From the NCBI GenBank assembly GCA_964020085.1, contig CAXHUQ010000601.1, forward strand, positions 702,501-766,500: DNA of 64,000 nt, in the 5' to 3' direction. A program made the translations under genes and the position numbers. The notes under the pieces were generated by a model that saw only the letters and a list, made by a program, of their open reading frames with translations, had not been told where the DNA came from and did no database searches. Shown here in pieces: positions 45,001 through 58,929 of this stretch (position 1 is the first letter of the stretch; every line of letters begins with the position of its first letter). The DNA is from Micromussa lordhowensis. Taxonomy: Eukaryota > Cnidaria > Anthozoa > Scleractinia > Lobophylliidae.

Positions 45001-46339
45001 TAAAGTGCCAACATAGCACAACATTTTGCAGCAAACCGCGGCTCCCTAAGTGCCCGTAAAGCCGAGCTATGGCAAATTTGGCAAGGACACCCTCAGCGCG
45101 CATTTTCTGAAATTCTGCAAAGTTGCGACCAGGGGAAAGTCCTGCAGAAAGAAGGACAGAAAAAAACACCCTGGCGCAAATGCTATTATCTCCTAATTAC
45201 AATGCACTTAAAGTGCCAACATAGCACAACATTTTCCAGCAAACCGCGGCTGCCAAAGTGCCCGTAAAGCCGAGCTATGGTAAATTTGGCAAGGACACCC
45301 TCAGCGCGCATTTTCTGAAATTCTGCAAAGTTGCGACCAGGTGAAAAACCTGCAAAAAGAAGGCCAGAGATAACACCCTGGCGCAAATGCCATTATCTCC
45401 TAATTAGAATGCACTTAAAGAGCCAAAATAGCACAACATTTTGCAGCAAACCGCGGCTCCCAAAGTGCCCGTAAAGCCGAGCTATGGCAAATTTGGCAAG
45501 GACACCCTTAGCGCGCATTTTGTGAAATTCTGCAAAGTTGCGACCAGGGGAAACTCCCGCAGAAAGAAGGCCAGAAAAAACACCCTGGCGCAAATGCCAT
45601 CATCTCTTATTTAAAGAGCACTTGAAGTGCCAACATAGCACAACATTTTGCAGCAATCGGCGGCTCCCTAAGTGCCCGTAAAGCCGAGCTATGGCAAATT
45701 TGGCAAGGACACCCTCAGCGCGAATTTTCTAAAATTCTGCAAAGTTGCGACCAGGGGAAAGTCCTGCAGAAAGAAGGACAGAAAAAAACACCCTGGCGCA
45801 AATGCTATTATCTCCTAATTACAATGCACTTAAAGTGCCAACATAGCACAACATTTTGCAGCAAACCGCGGCTCCCTAAGTGCCCGTAAAGCCGAGCTAT
45901 GGCAAATTTGGCAAGGACACCCTCAGCGCGCATTTTCTGAAATTCTGCAAAGTTGCGACCAGGGGAAAGTCCTGAAGAAAGATAGCCAAAAAAAAAACCT
46001 TGGCGCAAATGCCATCATCTCCTAATTAAAATGCCCTTAAAGTGCCAACATAGCACAACATTTTGCAGCAAACCGCGGCTCCCTAAGTGCCCGTAAAGCC
46101 GAGCTATGGTAAATTTGGCAAGGACACCCTCAGCGAGCATTTTCTAAAATTCCGAAAAGTTGCGACCAGGGGAAAAACCTGCAGAAAGAAGGCCAGAAAA
46201 AACACCCTGGCGAGAACGCCGTCATCTCCTAATCACAATGCACTTGAAGTGCAAACATAGCACAACATTTTGCAGCAAACCGCGGCTCCCAAACTTCCCG
46301 TAAAGCCGAGCTATGGCAAATTTGGCAAGGACACCCTCA

Positions 46340-46369
46340 GCGCGCATTTTCTGAAATTTTGCAAAGTTG
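46340..46369 (+). repeat. A-to-B variant switch inside one monomer
   Basis: Up to GCGCGCATTTTCTGAAATTT the unit is A1; from GTTGGGACCAGGGCAAACTC it is B. The switch falls in TCTGAAATT(C/T)TGCAAAGTT, which both forms share, as expected for crossing-over or conversion between aligned monomers. Confidence 0.8.
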
Positions 46370-48909
46370 GGACCAGGGCAAACTCCTGCAAAAAAAAGGC
46401 CAGAAAAAACACCCTGGCGCAAATGCCATCATGTTGTAACTAAAATTTTCTTCAAGGGCCAACCTAGCACAACATTTTGCTGCAAACCGCGCCTCTTAAA
46501 GTGCCCGTGGAGCCGAGCTATGTCAAATTTGCCAAGGGGACCCCCAGCGCGCGTTTTCTGAAATTCTGCAAAGTTGGGACCAGGGCAAACTTCTGCAAAA
46601 TGAAGGCCAAAAAAAACACCCTGGCGCGAATGCCATGATGTTTTAACTAAAATTTCCTTCAAGTGCCAACCTAGCACAACATTTTGCTGCAAACCGCGCC
46701 TCTTAAAGTGCCCGTGGAGCCGAGCTATGTCAAATTTGCCAAGGGGACCCCCAGCGCGCGTTTTCTGAAATTCTGCAAAGTTGGGATCAGGGCAAACTCA
46801 TGCAAAAAGAAGGCCAGAAAAAACACCCTGGCGCGAATGCCATCATGTTTTAACTTAAATTTCCTTCAAGTGCAAACCTAGCACAACATTTTGCTGCAAA
46901 CCGCGCCTCTTAAAGTGCCCGTGGAGCCGAGCTATGTCAAATTTGCCAAGGGGACCCCCAGCGAGCGTTTTCTGAAATTCTGCAAAGTTGGGACCAGGGC
47001 AAACTCCTGCAAAAAGAAGGCCAGAAAAAAACACCCTGGCGCGAATGCCATCATGTTCTAACTAAAAGTTCCTTCAAGTGCCAACCTAGCACAACATTTT
47101 GCTGCAAACCACGCCTCTTAAAGTGCCCGTGGAGCCAAGCTATGTCAAATTTGCCCAGGGGACCCCCAGCGCGCGTTTTCTGAAATTCTGCAAAGTTGGG
47201 ACCAGGGCAAACTCCTGCAAAAAGAAGGCCAGAAAAAACACCCTGGCGCGAATGCCATCATGTTCTAACTAAGATTTCCTTCAAGTGCCAGCCAAGCACA
47301 ACATTTTGCTGCAAACCGCGCCTCTTAAAGTGCCCGTGGAGCCGAGCTATGTCAAATTTGCCAAGGGGACCCCAGCGCGCGTTTTCTGAAATTCTGCAAA
47401 GTTGGGACCAGGGCAAACTCCTGCAAAAAGAAGGCCAGAAAAAACACCCTGGCGCGAATGCCATCATGTTCTAACTAGGATTTCCTTCAAGTGCCAACCT
47501 AGCACAACATTTTGCTGCAAACCGCGCCTCTTAAAGTGCCCGTGGAGCCTAGCTATGTCAAATTTGCCAAGGGGACCCCCAGCGCGCGTTTTCTGAAATT
47601 CTGCAAATTTGGGACCAGGGGAAACTCTTGCAAAAATAAGGCCAGAAAAAACACCCTGGCGCGAATGCCATCATGTTTTAACTACGATTTCCTTCAAGTG
47701 CCAATCTAGCACAACATTTTGCTGCAAACCGCGCCTCTTTAAGTGCCCGTGGAGCCGAGCTATGTCAAATTTGCCAAGGGGACCCAAAGCGCGCGTTTTC
47801 TGAAATTCTGCAAAGTTGGGACCAGGGCAAACTCCTGCAAAAATAAGGCCAAAAAAAACACCCTGGCGCGAATGCCATCATGTTTTAACTAAAATTTCCT
47901 TCAAGTGCCAACCTAGCACAACATTTTGCTGCAAACCGCGCCTCTTAAAGTGCCCGTGGAGCCGAGCTATGTCAAATTTTCCAAGGGGACCCCCAGCGCG
48001 CGTTTTCTGAAATTCTGCAAAGTTAAGACCAGGGCAAACTCCTGCAAAAAGAAGGCCAGAAAAAAACCCTGGCGCGAATGCCATCATGTTCTAACTAGAA
48101 TTCCCTTCAAGTGCCAACCTAGCACAACATTTTTCTGCAAACCGCGCCTCTTAAAGTGCCCGTGGAGCCGAGCTATGTTAAATTTGCCAAGAGGACCCCC
48201 AGCGCGCGTTTTCTGAAATTCTGCAAAGTTGGGACCAGGGCAAACTCCTGCAAAAAGAAGGCCAGAAAAAACACCCTGGCGCGAATGCCATCATGTTCTA
48301 ACTAAAATTTCCTTCAAGTGCCAACCTAGCATAACATTTTGCTGCAAACCGCGCCTCTTAAAGTGCCCTTGGAGGCGAGCTATGTCAAATTTGCCAAGGG
48401 GACCCCCAGCGCGCGTTTTCTGAAATTCTGCAAAGTTGGGACCAGGGCAAACTCCTGCAAAAAGAAGGCCAGAAAAAACACCCTGGCGCGAATGCCATCA
48501 TGTTCTAACTACAATTTCCTTCAAGTGCCCACCTAGCACAACATTTTGCTGCAAACCGCGCCTCTTAAAGTGCCCGTGGAGCCGAGCTATGTCAAATTTG
48601 CCAAGGGGACCCCCAGCGCGCGTTTTCTGAAATTCTGCAAAGTTGGGACCAGGGCAAACTCCTGCAAAAAGAAGGCCAGAAAAAACACCCTGGCGCGAAT
48701 GCCATCATGTTCTAACTACAATTTCCTTCAAGTGCCCACCTAGCACAAGATTTTGCTGCAAACCGCGCCTCTTAAAGTGCCCGTGGAGCCGAGCTATGTC
48801 AAATTTGCCAAGGGCACCCCCAGCGCGCGTTTTCTGAAATTCTGCAAAGTTGGGACCAGGGCCAACTCCTACAAAAAGAAGGCCAGAAAAAACACCCTGG
48901 CGCGAATGC

Positions 48910-48935
48910 CATCATGTTCTAAAAAGTGCCCGTGG
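48910..48935 (+). repeat. Short B monomer (149 bp)
   Basis: CATCATGTTCTAA runs into AAGTGCCCGTGGAGCC, losing 58 bp that include the TTTGC-T-GCAAA box. Spacing of flanking units is 149 instead of 207 bp. Confidence 0.85.
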
Positions 48936-51900
48936 AGCCGAGCTATGTCAAATTTGCCAAGGGGACCCCCAGCGCGCGTTTTCTGAAATTCTGCAAAGTT
49001 GGGACCAGGGCAAACTCTTGCAAAAAGAAGGCCAGAAAAAACACCCTGGCGCGAATGTCATCATGTTCTAACTAAAATTTCCTTCAAGTGCCAACCTAGC
49101 ACAACATTTTGCCACAAACCGCGGCTCTTAAAGTGCCCGTGGAGCCGAGCTATGTCAAATTTACCAAGGGGACCCCCAGCGCGCGTTTTCTGAAATTCTG
49201 CAAAGTTGGGACCAGGGCAAACTCCTGCTAAAAGAAGGCCAGAAAAAACACCCTGGCGCGAATGCCATCATGTTCTGACTACCATTTCCTTCAAGTGCCA
49301 ACCTAGCACAACATTTTGCTGCAAACCGCGCCTCTTAAAGTGCCCGTGGAGCCGAGCTATGTCAAATTTGCCAAGGGGACCCCCAGCGCGCGTTTTCTGA
49401 AATTCTGCAAAGTTGGGACCAGGGCAAACTCCTACAAAAAGAAGGCCAGAAAAAACACCCTGGCGCGAATGCCATCATGTTCTAACTAGCATTTCCTTCA
49501 AGTGCCAACCTAGCACAACATTTTGCTGCAAACCGCGCCTCTTAAAGTGCCCGTGGAGCCGAGCTATGTCAAATTTGCCAAGGGGACCCCCAGCGCGCGT
49601 TTTCTAAAATTCTGCAAAATTGGGACCAGGGCAAACTCCTGCAAAAAGAAGGCCAGAAAAAACACACTGGCGGGAACGCCATCATGTTCTAACTAAGATT
49701 TCCTTCAGGTACCAACCTAGCACAACATTTTGCTGCAAACCGCGCCTCTTAAAGTGCCCGTGGAGCCGAGCTATGTCAAATTTGCCAAGGAGACCCCCAG
49801 CGCGCGTTTTCTGAAATTCTGCAAAGTTGGGACCAGGGCAAACTCCTGCAAAAAGAAGGCCAGAAAAAACACCCTGGCGCGAATGCCATCATGTTCTTAC
49901 TAAGATTTCCTTCAAGCGCCAACCCAGCACAACATTTTGCTGCAAACCGCGCCTCTTAAAGTGCCCGTGGAGCCGAGCTATGTCAAATTTGCCAAGGGGA
50001 CCCCCAGCGCGCGTTTTCTGAAATTCTGCAAAGTTGGGAGCAGGGCAAACTCTTGCAAAAAGAAGGCCAGAAAAACACCCTGGCGCGAATGCCATCATGT
50101 TCTAACTAGGATTTCCTTCAAGTGCCAACCTAGCACAACATTTTGCCACAAACCGCGGCTCTTAAAGTGCCCGTGGAGCCGAGCTATGTCAAATTTGCCA
50201 AGGGGACCCCCAGCGCGCGTTTTCTGAAATTCTGCAAAGTTGGGACCAGGGCAAACTCCTGCAAAAAGAAGGCCAGAAAAAACACCCTGGCGCGAATGCC
50301 ATCATGTTCTGACTACCATTTCCTTCAAGTGCCAACCTAGCACAACATTTTGCTGCAAACCGCGCCTCTTAAAGTGCCCGTGGAGCCGAGCTATTTCAAA
50401 TTTGCCAAGGGGACCCAAAGCGCGCGTTTTCTGAAATTCTGCAAAGTTGGGACCAGGGCAAACTCCTGCAAAAAGAAGGCCAGAAAAAACACCCTGGCGC
50501 GAATGCCATCATGTTCTAACTAAAATTTTCTTCAAGTGCCAACCTAGCACAACATTTTGCTGCAAACCGCGCCTCTTAAAGTGCCCGTGGAGCCGAGCTA
50601 TGTCAAATTTGCCAATTGTACCCCCAGCGCGCGTTTTCTGAAATTCTGCAAAGTTGAGACCAGGGCAAACTCCTACAAAAAGAAGGCCAGAAAAAACACC
50701 CTGGCGCGAATGCCATCATGTTCTAACTAAGATTTCCTTCAAGTGCCAACCTAGCACAACATTTTGCTGCAAACCGAGCCTCTTAAAGTGCCCGTGGAGC
50801 CGAGCTATGTCAAATTTGCCAAGGGGACCCCCAGCGCGCGTTTTCTGAAATTCTGCAAAGTTGGGACCAGGGCAAACTCCTGCAAAAAGAAGGCCAAAAA
50901 AAACACCCTGGCGCGAACGCCATCATGTTGCAACTAAGATTTCCTTCAGGTACCAACCTAGCACAACATTTTGATGCAAACCGCGCCTCTTAAAGTGCCC
51001 GTGGAGCCGAGCTATGTCAAATTTGCCAAGGGGACCCCCAGCGCGCGTTTTCTGAAATTCTGCAAAGTTGGGACCAGGGCAAACTCCTGCAAAAAGAAGG
51101 CCAGAAAAAACACCCTGGCGCGAATGCCATCATGTTCTAACTAAGATTTTTTTTCAAGTGCCAACCTAGCACAACATTTTGCTGCAAACCACGCCTCTTA
51201 AAGTGCCCGTGGAGCCGAGCTATGTCAAATTTGCCAAGGGGACCCCCAGCGCGCGTTTTCTGAAATTCTGCAAAGTTGGGACCAGGGCAAACTCCTGCAA
51301 AAAGAAGGCCAGAAAAAACACCCTGTCGCGAATGCCATCATGTTCTGACAACCATTTCCTTCAAGTGCCAACCAATCACAACATTTTGCTGCAAACCGCG
51401 CCTCTTAAAGTGCCCGTGGAGCCGAGCTATGTCAAATTTGCCAAGGGGACCCAAAGCGCGCGTTTTCTGAAATTCTGCAAAGTTGGGACCAGGGCAAACT
51501 CCTGCAAAAAGAAGGCCAGAAAAAACACCCTGGCGCGAATGCCATCATCTTCTAACTTAAATTTCCTTCAAGTGCCAACCTAGCACAACATTTTGCTGCA
51601 AACCGCGCCTCTTAAAGTGCCCGTGGAGCCGAGCTATGTCAAATTTGCCAATTGTACCCCCAGCGCGCGTTTTCTGAAATTCTGCAAAGTTGGGACCAGG
51701 GCAAACTCCTGCAAAAAGAAGGCCAGAAAAAACACCCTGGCGCGAATGCCATCATGTTCTAACTAGGATTTCCTTCGAGTGCCAACCTAGCACAAGATTT
51801 TGCTGCAAACCGCGCCTCTTAAAGTGCCCGTGGAGCCGAGCTATGTCAAATTTGCCAAGGGGACCCCCAGCGCGCGTTTTCTGAAATTCTGCAAAGTTGG

Positions 51901-52589
51901 GACCAGGGCAAACTCCTGCAAAAAGAAGGCCAGAAAAAACACCCTGGCGCGAATGCCATCATCTTGTAACTTCGATTTCCTTCAGATGCTAACCTAGCAC
52001 AACATTTTGCTGCAAACCGCGCCTCTAAAAGTGCCCGTGGAGCCGAGCTATGTCAAATTTGCCAAGGGGACCCCCAGCGCGCGTTTTCTGAAATTCTGCA
52101 AAGTTGGGACCAGAACAAACTCCTGCAAAAAGAAGGCCAGAAAAAACACCCTGGCGCGAATGCCATCATGTTTTAACTAGAATTTCCTTCAAGTGCCAAC
52201 CTAGCACAACATTTTGCTGCAAACCGCGCCTCTTAAAGTTCCCGTGGAGCCGAGCTATGTCAAATTTGCCAAGGGGACCCCCAGCGCGCGTTTTCTGAAA
52301 TTCTGCAAAGTTGGGACCAGGGCAAACTCTTGCAAAAAGAAGGCCAAAAAAAACACCCTGGCGCAAATTCCATCATGTGCTAACTAAAATTTCCTTCAAG
52401 TGCCAACCTAGCATCACATTTTGCTGCAAACCGCGCCTCTTAAAGTGCCCGTGGAGCCGAGCTATGTCAAATTTGCCAAGGGGACCCCCAGCGCGCGTTT
52501 TCTGAAATTCTGCAAAGTTGGGACCAGGGCAAACTCCTGCAAAAAGAAGGCCAGAAAAAACACCCTGGCGCAAATGCCATCATGTTCTA

Positions 52590-55500
52590 ACTTAAATTTT
52601 CTTCGAGTGCCAACCTAGCACAAGATTTTGCTGCAAATCGCGCCTCTTAAAGTGCCCGTGGAGCCGAGCTATGTCAAATTTGCCAAGGGGACCCCCAGCG
52701 CGCGTTTTCTGAAATTCTGCAAAGTTGGGACCAGGGCAAACTCCTGCAAAAAGAAGGCCAAAAAAAACACCCTGGCGCGAATGCCATCATGTTCTAACTA
52801 AAATTTTCTTTAAGTGCCAATCTAGCACAACATTTTGCTGCAAACCGCGCCTCTTAAAGTGCCCGTGGAGCCGAGCTATGTCAAATTTGCCAAGGGGACC
52901 CCCAGCGCGCGTTTTCTGAAATTCTGCAAAGTTGGGACCAGGGCAAACTCCTGCAAAAAGAAGGCCAAAAAAAACACCCTGACGCAAATGCCATCATGTT
53001 CTAACTAAAATTTCCTTCAAGTGCCAACCTAGCACAACATTTTGCTGCAAACCGCGCCTCTTAAAGTGCCCGTGGAGCCGAGCTATGTCAAATTTGCCAA
53101 GGGGACCCCCAGCGCGCGTTTTCTGAAATTCTGCAAAGTTGGGACCAGGGCAAACTCCTGCAAAAAGAAGGCCAGAAAAAACACCCTGGCGCGAATGCCA
53201 TCATGATCTAACTAGCATTTCCTTCAAGTGCCAACCTAGCACAACATTTTGCTGCAAACCGCGCCTCTTAAAGTGGCCGTGGAGCCGAGCTATGTCAAAT
53301 TTGCCAAGGGGACCCCCAGCGCGCGTTTTCTGAAATTCTGCAAAGTTGGGACCAGGGCAAACTCCTGCAAAAAGAAGGCCAGAAAAAAACACCCTGGCGC
53401 AAATACAATCATGTTTTAACTACGATTTCCTTCAAGTGCCAACCTAGCACAACATTTTGCTGCAAACTGCGCCTCTTAAAGTGCCCGTGGAGCCGAGCTA
53501 TGTCAAATTTGCCAAGGGGACCCCCAGCGCGCGTTTTCTGAAATTCTGCAAAGTTGGGACCAGGGCAAACTCCTGCAAAAAGAAGGCAAGAAAAAACACC
53601 CTGGCGCGAATGCCATCATGTTTTAACTAGAATTTCCTTCACTTGCCAACCTAGCACAACATTTTCCTGCAAACCGCGCCTCTTAAAGTGCCCGTGGAGC
53701 CGAGCTATGTCAAATTTGCCAAGGGGACCCCCAGCGCGCGTTTTCTGAAATTCTGCAAAGTTGGGACCAGGGCAAACTCCTGCAAAAAGAAGGCCAGAAA
53801 AAATTCCCTGGCGCGAATGTTATCATGTTCTAACTAAAATTTCCTTCAAGTGCCAACCTAGCACAACATTTTGCTGTAAACCGCGCCTCTTAAAGTGCCA
53901 ATTTGTCAAGGGCAAATTTGCCAAGGGGACCCCCAGCGCGCGTTTTCTGAAATTCTGCAAAGCTGGGACCAGGGCAATCTCCTGCAAAAAGAAGGCCCAA
54001 AAAAAACACCCTGGCGCGAATGCCATCATGTTCTAACTAGGATTTCCTTCAAGTGCCAACCTAGCACAACATTTTGCTGCAAAGCGCGCCTCTTAAAGTG
54101 CCCGTGAAGCCGAGCTATGTCAAATTTGCCAAGGGGACCCCCAGTGCGCGTTTTCTGAAATTCTGCAAAGTTGGGACCAGGGCAAACTCCTGCAAAAAGA
54201 AGGCCAGAAAAAACACCCTGGCGCGAATGCCATCATCTTCTAACTTCAATTTCCTTCAAGTGCCAATCTAGCACAACATTTTGCTGCAAACCGCGCCTCT
54301 AAAAGTTCCCGTGGAGCCGAGCTATGTCAAATTTGCCAAGGGGACCCCCAGCGCGCTTTTTCTGAAATTCTGCAAAGTTGGGACAAGAACAAACTCCTGC
54401 AAAAAGAAGGCCAGAAAAAACACCCTCGCGCGAATGCCATCATGTTCTAACTAGGATTTCCTTCGAGTGCCAACCTAGCACAACATTTTGCTGCAAACCG
54501 CGCCTCTAAAAGTGCCCGTGGAGCCGAGCTATGTCAAATTTGCCAACGGGACCCCCAGCGCGCGTTTTCTGAAATTCTGCAAAGTTGGGACCAGGGCAAA
54601 CTCTTGCAAAAAGAAGGCCAAAAAAAACACCCTGGCGCAAATGCCATCATGTGCTAACTAAAATTTCCTTCAAGTGCCAACCTAGCACAACATTTTGCTG
54701 CAAACCGCGCCTCTTAAAGTGCCCGTGGAGCCGAGCTATGTCAAATTTGCCAAGGGGACCCCCAGCGCGCGTTTTCTGAAATTCTGCAAAGTTGGGACCA
54801 GGGCAAACTCCTGCAAAAAGAAGGCCAGAAAAAACACCCTGGCGCAAATGCCATCATGTTCTAACTAGGATTTCCTTCGAGTGCCAACCTAGCACAAGAT
54901 TTTGCTGCAAACGGCGCCTCTTAAAGTGCCCGTGGAGCCGAGCTATGTCAAATTTGCCAAGGGGACCCCCAGCGCGCGTTTTCTGAAATTCTGCAAAGTT
55001 GGGACCAGGGCAAACTCCTGCAAAAAGAAGGCCAGAAAAAACACCCTGGCGCGAATGCCATCATCCTCTAACTTCAATTTCCTTCAAGTGCCAACCTAGC
55101 ACAACATTTTGCTGCAAACCGCGCCTCTAAAAGTGCCCGTGGAGCCGAGCTATGTCAAATTTGCCAAGGGGACCCCCAGCGCGCGTTTTCTGAAATTCTG
55201 CAAAGTTGGGACCAGGGCAAACTCCTGCAAAAAGAAGGCAAGAAAAAACACCCTGGCGCGAATGCCATCATGTTCTAACTTAAATTTTCTTCGAGTGCCA
55301 ACCTAGCACAAGATTTTGCTGCAAATCGCGCCTCTTAAAGTGCCCGTGGAGCCGAGCTATGTCAAATTTGCCAAGGGGACCCCCAGCGCGCGTTTTCTGA
55401 AATTCTGCAAAGTTGGGACCAGGGCAAACTCCTGCAAAAAGAAGGCCAGAAAAAACACCCTGGCGCGAATGCACTCATCCTCTAACTTCAATTTCCTTCA

Positions 55501-58160
55501 AGTGCCAACCTAGCACAACATTTTGCTGCAAACCGCGCCTCTAAAAGTGCCCGTGGAGCCGAGCTATGTCAAATTTGCCAAGGGGACCCCCAGCGCGCGT
55601 TTTCTGAAATTCTGCAAAGTTGGGACCAGGGCAAACTCCTGCAAAAAGAAGGCCAGAAAAAACACCCTGGCGCGAATGCCATCATGTTCTAACTTAAATT
55701 TTCTTCGAGTGCCAACCTAGCACAAGATTTTGCTGCAAATCGCGCCTCTTAAAGTGCCCGTGGAGCCGAGCTATGTCAAATTTGCCAAGGGGACCCCCAG
55801 CGCGCGTTTTCTGAAATTCTGCAAAGTTGGGACCAGGGCAAACTCCTGCAAAAAGAAGGCCAGAAAAAACACCCTGGCGCGAATGCCATCATGTTCTAAC
55901 TAAAATTTTCTTTAAGTGCCAATCTAGCACAACATTTTGCTGCAAACCGCGCCTCTTAAAGTGCCCGTGGAGCCGAGCTATGTCAAATTTGCCAAGGGGA
56001 CCCCCAGCGCGCGTTTTCTGAAATTCTGCAAAGTTGGGACCAGGGCAAACTCCTGCAAAAAGAAGGCCAAAAAAAACACCCTGACGCAAATGCCATCATG
56101 TTCTAACTAAAATTTCCTTCAAGTGCCAACCTAGCACAACATTTTGCTGCAAACCGCGCCTCTTAAAGTGCCCGTGGAGCCGAGCTATGTCAAATTTGCC
56201 AAGGGGACCCCCAGCGCGCGTTTTCTGAAATTCTGCAAAGTTGGGACCAGGGCAAACTCCTGCAAAAAGAAGGCCAGAAAAAACACCCTGGCGCGAATGC
56301 CATCATGATCTAACTAGCATTTCCTTCAAGTGCCAACCTAGCACAACATTTTGCTGCAAACCGCGCCTCTTAAAGTGGCCGTGGAGCCAAGCTATGTCAA
56401 ATTTGCCAAGGGGACCCCCAGCGCGCGTTTTCTGAAATTCTGCAAAGTTGGGACCAGGGCAAACTCCTGCAAAAAGAAGGCCAGAAAAAAACACCCTGGC
56501 GCAAATACCATCATGTTTTAACTACGATTTCCTTCAAGTGCCAACCTAGCACAACATTTTGCTGCAAACTGCGCCTCTTAAAGTGCCCGTGGAGCCGAGC
56601 TATGTCAAATTTGCCAAGGGGACCCCCAGCGCGCGTTTTCTGAAATTCTGCAAAGTTGGGACCAGGGCAAACTCCTGCAAAAAGAAGGCAAGAATAAACA
56701 CCCTGGCGCGAATGCCATCATGTTTTAACTAGAATTTCCTTCACTTGCCAACCTAGCACAACATTTTGCTGCAAACCGCGCCTCTTAAAGTGCCCGTGGA
56801 GCCGAGCTATGTCAAATTTGCCAAGGGGACCCCCAGCGCGCGTTTTCTGAAATTCTGCAAAGTTGGGACCAGGGCAAACTCCTGCAAAAAGAAGGCCAGA
56901 AAAAAATCCCTGGCGCGAATGTTATCATGTTCTAACTAAAATTTCCTTCAAGTGCCAACCTAGCACAACATTTTGCTGTAAACCGCGCCTCTTAAAGTGC
57001 CAATTTGTCAAGGGCAAATTTGCCAAGGGGACCCCCAGCGCGCGTTTTCTGAAATTCTGCAAAGCTGGGACCAGGGCAATCTCCTGCAAAAAGAAGGCCC
57101 AAAAAAAACACCCTGGCGCGAATGCCATCATGTTCTAACTAGGATTTCCTTCAAGTGCCAACCTAGCACAACATTTTGCTGCAAAGCGCGCCTCTTAAAG
57201 TGCCCGTGAAGCCGAGCTATGTCAAATTTGCCAAGGGGACCCCCAGTGCGCGTTTTCTGAAATTCTGCAAAGTTGGGACCAGGGCAAACTCCTGCAAAAA
57301 GAAGGCCAGAAAAAACACCCTGGCGCGAATGCCATCATCTTCTAACTTCGATTTCCTTCAAGTGCCAATCTAGCACAACATTTTGCTGCAAACCGCGCCT
57401 CTAAAAGTTCCCGTGGAGCCGAGCTATGTCAAATTTGCCAAGGGGACCCCCAGCGCGCTTTTTCTGAAATTCTGCAAAGTTGGGACCAGAACAAACTCCT
57501 GCAAAAAGAAGGCCAGAAAAAACACCCTCGCGCGAATGCCATCATGTTCTAACTAGGATTTCCTTCGAGTGCCAACCTAGCACAACATTTTGCTGCAAAC
57601 CGCGCCTCTAAAAGTGCCCGTGGAGCCGAGCTATGTCAAATTTGCCAACGGGACCCCCAGCGCGCGTTTTCTGAAATTCTGCAAAGTTGGGACCAGGGCA
57701 AACTCTTGCAAAAAGAAGGCCAAAAAAAACACCCTGGCGCAAATGCCATCATGTGCTAACTAAAATTTCCTTCAAGTGCCAACCTAGCACAACATTTTGC
57801 TGCAAACCGCGCCTCTTAAAGTGCCCGTGGAGCCGAGCTATGTCAAATTTGCCAAGGGGACCCCCAGCGCGCGTTTTCTGAAATTCTGCAAAGTTGGGAC
57901 CAGGGCAAACTCCTGCAAAAAGAAGGCCAGAAAAAACACCCTGGCGCAAATGCCATCATGTTCTAACTAGGATTTCCTTCGAGTGCCAACCTAGCACAAG
58001 ATTTTGCTGCAAACGGCGCCTCTTAAAGTGCCCGTGGAGCCGAGCTATGTCAAATTTGCCAAGGGGACCCCCAGCGCGCGTTTTCTGAAATTCTGCAAAG
58101 TTGGGACCAGGGCAATCTCCTGCAAAAAGAAGGCCAGAAAAAACACCCTGGCGCGAATGC
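52590..58160 (+). repeat. About 12-monomer segment duplicated at 3,102-bp offset
   Basis: 52590-55060 matches 55692-58160. Private marks shared at exactly 3,102 bp include CTTAAATTTTCTTCGAGTGC, CATGATCTAACTAGCATTTC, the odd unit with GCCAATTTGTCAAGGGCAAA (53898 and 57000) and CCTCGCGCGAATG. 3,102 is 15 monomers minus three bases. A related unit order starts again at 52104, 2,274 bp before 54378. Confidence 0.85.
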
Positions 58161-58929
58161 CATCATGTTCTAACTAGGATTTCCTTCGAGTGCCAACCTA
58201 GCACAAGATTTTGCTGCAAACGGCGCCTCTTAAAGTGCCCGTGGAGCCGAGCTATGTCAAATTTGCCAAGGGGACCCCCAGCGCGCGTTTTCTGAAATTC
58301 TGCAAAGTTGGGACCAGGGCAAACTCCTGCAAAAAGAAGGCCAGAGAAAACACCCTGGCGCAAATGCCATCATGTTCTAACTAACATTTCCTTTAAGTGC
58401 CAACCTAGCACAACATTTTGCTGCAAACCGCGCCTCTTAAAGTGCCCGTGGAGCCGAGCTATGTCAAATTTGCCAAGGGGACCCCCAGCGCGCGTTTTCT
58501 GAAATTCTGCAAAGTTGGGACCAGGGCAAACTCCTGCAAAAAGAAGGCCAGAAAAAACACTTTGGCGCGAATGCCATCATGTTCCACCTAGGATTTCCTT
58601 TGAATGCCAACCTAGCACAACATTTTGCTGCAAACCGCGCCTCTTAAAGTGCCCGTGGAGCCGAGCTATGTCAAATTTGCCAAGGGGACCCCCAGCGCGC
58701 GTTTTCTGAAATTCTGCAAAGTTGGGACCAGGGCAAACTCCTGCAAAAAGAAGGCCAGAAAAAACACCCTGGCGCGAATGCCATCATGTTCTAACTATAA
58801 TTTCCTTCAAGTGCCAACCTAGCACAACATTTTGCTGCAAACCGCGCTTCTTAAAGTGCCCGTGGATCCGAGCTATGTCAAATTTGCCAAGGAGACCCCC
58901 AGCGCGCGTTTTCTGAAATTCTGCAAAGT

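Larger units (their letters stand above)
20570..46360 (+). repeat. Satellite sub-block A1 (main)
   Basis: About 125 units with GGCAAGGACACC, GCGCGCATTTTCTG, GTTGCGACCAGGGG and GGCCAGAAAAAACACC. Two common versions alternate: GGGGAAAGTCCTGCAG and GGGGAAAAACCTGCAG, and within the second half TCCCAAAGTG against TCCCTAAGTG. These markers make local duplications visible. One unit at about 35026 lacks about 83 bp. Confidence 0.85.
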
